Shown here: piece by piece, positions 58,957-64,000 of the stretch
Numbering within the stretch: position 1 is the first letter of the stretch
Layout: each line of letters opens with the position of its first letter
Assembly: GCF_036345995.1 (NCBI RefSeq)
Contig: NZ_CP107796.1
Location: 1,240,001-1,304,000 of the forward strand
Origin: Streptomyces sp. NBC_00557
Lineage (GTDB): Bacteria > Actinomycetota > Actinomycetes > Streptomycetales > Streptomycetaceae
Length of the DNA: 64,000 bases
Direction of reading: 5' to 3'
The notes under the pieces: model-generated
Seen by the model: the letters and a program-made list of their open reading frames with translations, nothing else
What the model was told of the DNA's origin: nothing
The model's database searches: none
Translations under genes and position numbers: made by a program

Positions 58957-60294
58957 TCACTTCAGGTAGGCGAGCTGGGGGTGGGCCGCCGTGTAGCCGT
59001 CGACCAGCCTGCGGGCCACGTTCACCGAGTCGACCAGCGGATGCAGGGCGAACGCCCGCACGGCCGCCGCGCGGTCGCCGGAGTCGGCGGCGGCGAGCAC
59101 CTCGCGCTCGACCGCCTTGACGGCGCAGACCAGGCCGGTGGCGTGGCCGGGCAGCGGGTCGACCGCGACCGGGTGCGCGCCGTTGGCGTCGACCAGGCAC
59201 GGGACCTCGATCACCGCCTCGGCGTCGAGGACGGACAGGGTGCCGCGGTTGCGGACGTTGAGGATCAGGGTCGCGCGCTCGTCCCGCGCGATGGCCCGCA
59301 TCAGGGCGAGGGCGACCTTCTCGTAGCCGCCGGACAGGTCGTCGGCCTCCCGTTCGCCGGCGCCCGCGGTCTCGCGGTTCTCGGCCATGTAGGTCGCCTC
59401 CCGCTCGGCGCGGGTGCGTTCCCACAGCGCGAGGGCGGACCCCTCCGACCGCGCGGCCTGTTCGTAGAACCGCGCCTGCTGGTCGCGCAGGAAGGCGCCG
59501 CGGGTCTTCTCGGCCCGCCGGTAGGCGCGGACGGTCTCGCGGTTGAAGTAGTAGTAGTGCAGATACTCGTTGGGGATCGCGCCGAGCGACCGCAGCCACT
59601 CCGGCCCGAACAGCCTGCCCTCCTCGAAGGAGCCGAGCAGGCCCGGGTCGGCGAGCAGGCGCGGGAGTTCGTCGCGCCCGGCGACGCGCAGTCCGCGCAC
59701 CCAGCCGAGGTGGTTGAGGCCGACGTAGTCGATCCACGCCTCCTTCGGGTCCGCGCCGAGCACCCGGGCGATACGGCGGCCGAGGCCGACCGGTGAGTCG
59801 CAGATGCCGATGACGCGGTCGCCGAGGTGGCGGGACATGGCCTCGGTGACCAGGCCCGCGGGGTTGGTGAAGTTGATGACCCAGGCGTCGGGGGCGAGCC
59901 GGGCCACCCGCCGGGCGATGCCGACGGCGACCGGCACCGTGCGCAGGCCGTAGGCGATGCCGCCCGCGCCGACCGTCTCCTGGCCGAGCACGCCCTCGGC
60001 CAGGGCCACGCGCTCGTCCGCCGCCCGGCCCTCGAGGCCGCCGACGCGGATCGCGGAGAAGACGAAGTCGGCGCCGCGCAGGGCCTCGTCGAGGTCGGTG
60101 GTGGCGGTCACCTCGGGCGCGCCGGGCGCCCCCGCGGCCTGCTCGGCCAGGACGCGGGTCACGGCGGAGAGCCGGCCCGCGTCCAGGTCGTGCAGCACGA
60201 CCCGGGTGACCCGGCCCTCGGCGCGGTCCGTCAGCAGCGCCCCGTACACGAGCGGGACGCGGAAGCCGCCACCGCCCAGAATCGTCAGCTTCAC
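58957..60294 (-). CDS. GH4 family glycosidase (6-phospho-beta-glucosidase-like)
   Basis: This 445-residue NAD- and metal-dependent glycosidase has the Rossmann motif LTILGGGGFRVPLVYGAL and family signatures FVFSAIRVGGLEGRAADERVALAEGVLGQETVGAGG, WVINFTNPAGLVTEAM, GICDSPVGLG and YVGLNHLGWVRG. It would hydrolyse phosphorylated or free beta-glucosides by an oxidation-elimination mechanism. No PTS genes are nearby, so the phosphorylated substrate must come from elsewhere. The start is a GTG at 60294. It is divergent from an IclR-type regulator across 214 bp, a likely controller. Confidence 0.88.
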   Translation of the reverse strand: MKLTILGGGGFRVPLVYGALLTDRAEGRVTRVVLHDLDAGRLSAVTRVLAEQAAGAPGAPEVTATTDLDEALRGADFVFSAIRVGGLEGRAADERVALAEGVLGQETVGAGGIAYGLRTVPVAVGIARRVARLAPDAWVINFTNPAGLVTEAMSRHLGDRVIGICDSPVGLGRRIARVLGADPKEAWIDYVGLNHLGWVRGLRVAGRDELPRLLADPGLLGSFEEGRLFGPEWLRSLGAIPNEYLHYYYFNRETVRAYRRAEKTRGAFLRDQQARFYEQAARSEGSALALWERTRAEREATYMAENRETAGAGEREADDLSGGYEKVALALMRAIARDERATLILNVRNRGTLSVLDAEAVIEVPCLVDANGAHPVAVDPLPGHATGLVCAVKAVEREVLAAADSGDRAAAVRAFALHPLVDSVNVARRLVDGYTAAHPQLAYLK

Positions 60295-60508
60295 GCCCGT
60301 ACCTTCCCTGCCGCCACGATCACCGCGTCTCCCCGAGTATCGAGCACTCCCGCGGAGGATCACATGATCCCGCGCACCCTGGACGTCCGGGGCGCTCCCC
60401 CTGCCCCGCCGGCACCGCCGACCGGAGCCCGGCGCGGCGGCCCGTCGCCGCGGGGGCGGCGGTGGGCTACGATCCGGCGAGGACGTACGGCGACTGGGCG
60501 AGGTGCGG

Positions 60509-61267
60509 GTGAGCGAGCGGTCCGCTGCCGACCGTCTGCTGGCCGTGCTCGCCGCGTTCGACCACGAGCACCCCGCCCTCTCCCTCACCGGCATCAGCCG
60601 CCGGGCCGGGCTGAGCCTGACCACCGCGCACCGGCTGGCCGGCGCCCTGACCGCGTGGGGCGCGCTGGAGCGCGACGCGTCCGGGGTGTACCACGTGGGG
60701 CTGCGGCTGTGGGAGGTGGCCGCGCTCGCGCCGCGCGGCCTGGGCCTGAGACAGCTGGCGCTGCCGTACCTGGAGGATCTGTACGAGGCGACGCACGAGA
60801 ACGTGCAGCTGGCGGTGCGGGACGGCACGGAGGTCGTCTACATCGAGTGGCTGTCGGCGCGTTCGGCGGTGGGCGTGCACATCCGGGTCGGCGGACGCTG
60901 GCCGCTGCACGCCACCGGCGTCGGGCTGGTCCTGCTCGCCCACGCCGGGCCGGAGCTGCAGGAGGAGTACTGCGCCGGGCCGCTGGCCGCGTTCACGCCG
61001 TACACGATCACCGATCCGGTGCGGCTGCGCCGTACCCTCGCCGAAGTGCGCCGGTCCGGCGTGGCGGTGAGCGAGCGGCAGGTCACCGAGGACGCGCTGT
61101 CGGTGGCGGCGGCGGTGCGCGGAGCCGACGGTGACGTGGTCGCGGCGGTGTCGGTGGTGGTGCCCCGGGCGACCGCCCAGGTGCCGGCGCTGACCCCGGC
61201 GGTACGGCTGGCGGCACGCGGGATCTCCCGGGCCCTGGGCTGGCGGCCGGAGCGGCGCGGAGGCTGA
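60509..61267 (+). CDS. IclR-family transcriptional regulator
   Basis: This 252-residue protein has the N-terminal winged HTH ADRLLAVLAAFDHEHPALSLTGISRRAGLSLTTAHRLAGALTAWGALERD, and a C-terminal effector domain with NVQLAVRDGTEVVYIEWLSARSAV, HATGVGLVLLAHA and VAAAVSVVVPRATAQVPALTPAVRLAARGIS. The GTG at 60509 is chosen for GGCGAGG upstream; a GTG six bases earlier is possible. It is divergent from the GH4 gene. Confidence 0.87.
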   Translation: MSERSAADRLLAVLAAFDHEHPALSLTGISRRAGLSLTTAHRLAGALTAWGALERDASGVYHVGLRLWEVAALAPRGLGLRQLALPYLEDLYEATHENVQLAVRDGTEVVYIEWLSARSAVGVHIRVGGRWPLHATGVGLVLLAHAGPELQEEYCAGPLAAFTPYTITDPVRLRRTLAEVRRSGVAVSERQVTEDALSVAAAVRGADGDVVAAVSVVVPRATAQVPALTPAVRLAARGISRALGWRPERRGG

Positions 61268-61385
61268 GCGGCGCGGCCCCCACGGAAGGCACCGGCGGGA
61301 CGGCGGGCGGCGCGCTCTGCGCCGGTACGGGCGGCTTCACCCCCTGAACTCCCGCACAGGGGTGGGACTTTCTTTGTTTCAAGGC

Positions 61386-61414
61386 TTGACGACCGCGAGG
61401 GCGGGGAGCACATT
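61386..61414 (+). promoter_or_regulatory. Probable promoter of the GH16 gene
   Basis: TTGACG (61386-61391) and CACATT (61409-61414) are separated by 17 bp, and two palindromic operators follow immediately downstream. Confidence 0.5.
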
Positions 61415-61424
61415 GGCGGCACCT

Positions 61425-61462
61425 TGAGAGCGCTCTCAGAAACGACCGCGGGAGCGCTCCTC
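61425..61462. promoter_or_regulatory. Two tandem LacI-type operators
   Basis: TGAGAGCGCTCTCA (61425-61438) is a perfect 14-bp palindrome and CGGGAGCGCTCCTC (61449-61462) is a close copy, 24 bp apart centre to centre. They match the AGCGCT core of the known Streptomyces CebR site TGGGAGCGCTCCCA. Their location just after the -10 box suits roadblock repression of the secreted glucanase. Confidence 0.75.
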
Positions 61463-61500
61463 AAGACCCCCCGCACACTCCGTACCCGAGAGGCCTCCCC

Positions 61501-62901
61501 ATGAGCGCATCCTCCGGCATACCCAGACCGCGCCCGCTGCGGCGCGCGCTCGTCGCCGTCGTCGCCACGCTGGGCCTGGCCGCGGCCGTCGCCACGGCCG
61601 CCACCGCGCCCGCGAACGCCACCGCCCCCGCGCCTCCCTCCGGCTGGTCCCAGGTCTTCCTGGACGACTTCAACGGCTCGGCGGGCTCCGGCGTCAACAC
61701 GTCGAACTGGCAGTACGACACCGGGACCTCGTACCCGGGCGGGGCCGCGAACTGGGGCACCGGCGAGGTCGAGTCGATGACCTCCAGCACGAACAACGTC
61801 GCCCTGGACGGCAACGGCAACCTGCTCATCACCCCGCGCCGCGACGCATCCGGGAACTGGACCTCCGGCCGGATCGAGACCACCCGCACCGACTTCCAGC
61901 CCCCGGCCGGCGGCAGGCTGCGGGTGGAGGCGCGGATCCAGATGCCCAACGTCACCGGGAACGCTGCCGCCGGCTACTGGCCCGCGTTCTGGATGCTGGG
62001 CGCGCCGTTCCGCGGCAACTACCAGAACTGGCCGAGCGTCGGCGAACTCGACATCATGGAGAACGTCAACGGCCTGAACAAGACCTGGGCCACGATGCAC
62101 TGCGGCACCAACCCGGGCGGCCCCTGCAACGAGACCACCGGCCTCGGCAACTCCACCGCCTGCCCGAACACCACCTGCCAGTCGGGCTTCCACACCTACA
62201 CCATGGAGTGGGACCGCTCGGTGAGCCCGGAGGCGATCCGCTTCTACGTCGACGGCGTCAACTACCAGACGGTCACGGCGAACCAGATGGACGCCACCAC
62301 CTGGGCGAACGCCACGAACCACGGCTTCTTCGTGATCCTCGACGTGGCGATGGGCGGCGGCTTCCCCGGCGCGTTCGGCGGCGGCCCGACCGGCGCCACG
62401 GAGTCCGGCCACCCGATGGTCGTCGACTACGTCCAGGTGCTGCAGTCCTCGGGCAGCGGCGGCGGCACCACTCCCCCGCCGAGCGGCAACCGCGACGCCT
62501 ACAGCGCCATTCAGGCCGAGTCCTACGACAGCCAGTCCGGCGTCAGCACCGAGGCGACCACGGACACGGGCGGCGGCCAGGACATCGGGTACGTCGCGAA
62601 CGGCGACTGGGCGCTGTACAAGGGCGTCAACTTCGGCTCCACGGCGGCCAGGCAGTTCTACGCCCGGGTGGCGAGCGGCGCGGCCGACGGCGTGAGCGGA
62701 CTGGTCGAGGTGCGCCTGGACAGCCGGAGCAACGCTCCCATCGGCAGCTTCGCCGTCGGCAACACCGGGGGCTGGCAGTCCTGGAAGACGGTCCCGGCCA
62801 ACATCAGCTCGGTGACCGGCACCCACGATGTCTATCTCACCTTCAGCAGCGGCCAGCCGGCGGACTTCGTGAACGTCAACTGGTTCGACTTCGGGCACTG
62901 A
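61501..62901 (+). CDS. Secreted GH16 endo-beta-glucanase with C-terminal CBM6/35 module
   Basis: This 466-residue protein has a signal peptide (about 1-40, ending APANATAPA), then a GH16 domain with WSQVFLDDFNG, NWQYDTGTSYPGGAANWGTGEVE and the active site GELDIMENV (E182 nucleophile, D184, E187 acid). A Gly/Ser/Pro linker at about 317-332 leads to a CBM6/35-like domain (AIQAESYDSQSGVSTEATTDTGGGQDIGYVANGDWALYKGV). It probably cleaves beta-1,3 or mixed-linkage glucans. Expression is likely controlled by the two palindromes upstream. Confidence 0.93.
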   Translation: MSASSGIPRPRPLRRALVAVVATLGLAAAVATAATAPANATAPAPPSGWSQVFLDDFNGSAGSGVNTSNWQYDTGTSYPGGAANWGTGEVESMTSSTNNVALDGNGNLLITPRRDASGNWTSGRIETTRTDFQPPAGGRLRVEARIQMPNVTGNAAAGYWPAFWMLGAPFRGNYQNWPSVGELDIMENVNGLNKTWATMHCGTNPGGPCNETTGLGNSTACPNTTCQSGFHTYTMEWDRSVSPEAIRFYVDGVNYQTVTANQMDATTWANATNHGFFVILDVAMGGGFPGAFGGGPTGATESGHPMVVDYVQVLQSSGSGGGTTPPPSGNRDAYSAIQAESYDSQSGVSTEATTDTGGGQDIGYVANGDWALYKGVNFGSTAARQFYARVASGAADGVSGLVEVRLDSRSNAPIGSFAVGNTGGWQSWKTVPANISSVTGTHDVYLTFSSGQPADFVNVNWFDFGH

Positions 62902-62912
62902 CCGGCCCGTTC

Positions 62913-62946
62913 GGCCGGTGACCGGGGCGCGCTCCGGTCACCGGCC
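62913..62946. terminator. Strong bidirectional terminator
   Basis: GGCCGGTGACCGG (62913-62925) and CCGGTCACCGGCC (62934-62946) form a perfect 13-bp stem with an 8-nt loop between the convergent GH16 and AraC genes. The right arm ends just at the AraC stop region. Confidence 0.8.
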
Positions 62947-62947
62947 G

Positions 62948-63853
62948 TCATCTCATGTCGGCGCGGAAGGCCACCGGTGTCTGCCCGGTGTGCAGGTGGA
63001 AGAACTTGGTGAAGTTCGCCGCGTCGGGGAAGCCCACGGCCGCGCCGACGCGGCCGATCGGCATGTCGGTGTGGGCGAGGAGGCGTTTGGCCTCCAGGAC
63101 GACGCGTTTGTCGATGAACCCCTTGGGCGTCTCGCCGGTGGCGGCGCGCACGGCGCGCACCAGGGTGCGCCGGGAGTAGCCGAGCGCGTCGGCGTAGGCG
63201 CTGACGCTGTGGTTGGTGGCGAAGCCGTGCTCGACGGCGTCCCGGAAGCGGGTGAAGGTGCTGTCCGTCTGCGGCCGGCCGCCCTCGGCGGAGCTGGCCG
63301 CGAGGTGGGCGAGGCGCAGCAGGGCCGCGGTGAGCGTGTGTCTCAGCACGGCGGTGTGCAGGCTGAGCGGGAGCGTCGTGGTGTCCTCGTACTCGCGGCG
63401 CAGCTGGTCGAGGGCCGCCCGGAGCGCGGCGAGCCGGTCCGGGTCGGGGTGCAGCAGGGGCGGCAGGTCGTAGCGGTACAGGCCGGTGGCCTCGACGGTG
63501 GCGCGGGGCAGGAAGCCGGGCTGCATGGTCAGGACGGTTCCGCGGTACACGGCCTCCCGGGAGAAGCGGTGGACCTGTCCGGGGCGGATCCACAGCAGGT
63601 CGCCGGCGCCGGCCTCGTACTCGGCGAAGTCGATCATGTGCCGTACGGGACCGTCGCTGAACAGCATGACGATGTGGAAGTCGATGCGGTGGACGCGGTG
63701 CAGGGGGGCGTCGGCGTGCCAGGTGCGGCCCGCGCCCATGGGGCCGATCTGCATGCCGACGCCTGCGACGGACCGGTCGGTCGGGAAGGGGAAGGTCTCG
63801 ATGCCCTCACCGCCCGCGTGCGCGCCCTCGCCGTGGGGCGTTCTGTCAGCCAT
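62948..63853 (-). CDS. AraC-family transcriptional regulator
   Basis: This 301-residue protein has an N-terminal cupin-like sensing domain (HRIDFHIVMLFSDGPVRHMIDFAEYEAGAGDLLWIRPGQVHRF) and a C-terminal double HTH (SVSAYADALGYSRRTLVRAVRAATGETPKGFIDKRVVLEAKRLLAHTDMPIGRVGAAVGFPDAANFTKFFHLHTGQTPVAFR). The ATG at 63853 follows GAGGAC; the longer frame upstream is not supported. Its target may lie beyond the right edge. Confidence 0.87.
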   Translation of the reverse strand: MADRTPHGEGAHAGGEGIETFPFPTDRSVAGVGMQIGPMGAGRTWHADAPLHRVHRIDFHIVMLFSDGPVRHMIDFAEYEAGAGDLLWIRPGQVHRFSREAVYRGTVLTMQPGFLPRATVEATGLYRYDLPPLLHPDPDRLAALRAALDQLRREYEDTTTLPLSLHTAVLRHTLTAALLRLAHLAASSAEGGRPQTDSTFTRFRDAVEHGFATNHSVSAYADALGYSRRTLVRAVRAATGETPKGFIDKRVVLEAKRLLAHTDMPIGRVGAAVGFPDAANFTKFFHLHTGQTPVAFRADMR

Positions 63854-64000
63854 GTCCTCTTTACGCCGTCCCTGTCCCGCGATCACTGTCCCAGATTCAC
63901 CACAGGCTGACACACCCCGCCCTTTCTTCGAAAAAGTCAGACTTTTAAGTTTGAAGGCGTCAGGCCAGCACTTCCGCACGGAACGAGGACTTCTTGAAGA
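63854..64000. other. Upstream region at the right edge
   Basis: It contains an A/T-rich block TCAGACTTTTAAGTTTGAA at about 63937-63955, with the short dyad ACTT/AAGT, likely a promoter or operator shared by the AraC gene and a gene beyond the window. No coding start can be assigned. Confidence 0.4.

Noticed and set aside
1..64000. tRNA, rRNA, insertion sequences, prophage or integrative element
   Set aside because: I saw no tRNA cloverleaf-like segments, rRNA sequence, transposase or integrase motifs, or attachment-site duplications.

Overview
The window looks like a chromosomal stretch of a Streptomyces species. The DNA is very GC-rich with strong third-position GC bias. Marker genes include an SsgA-like sporulation protein, a WhiB-like protein, a PcaV/pca operon, many secreted carbohydrases with Tat or lipoprotein signals, and LacI-, TetR-, MarR-, IclR- and AraC-type regulators. 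From memory, much of the gene order (fatty-acid oxidation operon, ssgD, ABC-F, LigD/LigC, pca operon, phospholipase C, PPTase) resembles the SCO6732 to SCO6670 region of S. coelicolor. I could not check this by alignment.

Layout. 0-5 kb: a leftward racemase/thiolase/FadB operon for acyl-CoA (possibly branched-chain) oxidation. 5-10 kb: a non-coding 61-bp tandem repeat, then small housekeeping and unknown genes (enoyl reductase-like, endonuclease V, YciI, a SAP/Rho-N-like protein, a BNR-repeat secreted protein) and an SsgA-like protein. 10-16 kb: an ABC-F ATPase behind a long leader with a tiny uORF, dimethylargininase, an acyl-ACP desaturase behind an overlapping-operator array, a repeat-rich gap, a WhiB-like protein and a VOC protein. 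16-22 kb: a LacI regulator, a divergent LigD-polymerase/LigC pair, a zinc dehydrogenase and a DUF3048 lipoprotein. 22-28.5 kb: pcaV divergent from pcaIJ-(pcaF remnant)-HGBL. The thiolase gene pcaF is reduced to a 59-codon in-frame relic. 28.5-40 kb: an SDR enzyme, a large LAL-like ATPase without its HTH domain, DUF2510 proteins, a TetR gene divergent from PAP2/EamA genes across a 16-bp-period operator array, and a Tat-exported phospholipase C. 40-42.4 kb: vanA, a 57-residue unknown protein and vanB. 42.4-51.2 kb: a truncated haemoglobin and a LacI-controlled alpha-glucan locus (GH87-like, GH13, ABC importer). 51.4-57 kb: an MmyB-like protein without HTH, an XRE regulator plus HExxH protein pair, a PPTase/phosphoesterase pair and an ATP-grasp protein. 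57-64 kb: a GH18 chitinase with a DasR-like box, a GH4 glycosidase, an IclR regulator, a GH16 glucanase with two palindromic operators, and an AraC regulator.

How the genes work together. Two themes dominate. One is aromatic (lignin monomer) catabolism: VanAB would turn vanillate into protocatechuate and formaldehyde, and the pca operon would carry protocatechuate to beta-ketoadipyl-CoA, with the last thiolase apparently missing from its usual place. The other is polysaccharide breakdown (alpha-glucan, chitin, beta-glucan) with specific repressors. The most notable signals are the pcaF deletion, the ABC-F attenuator-like leader, two arrays of overlapping dyad operators, and the small ORF between vanA and vanB.
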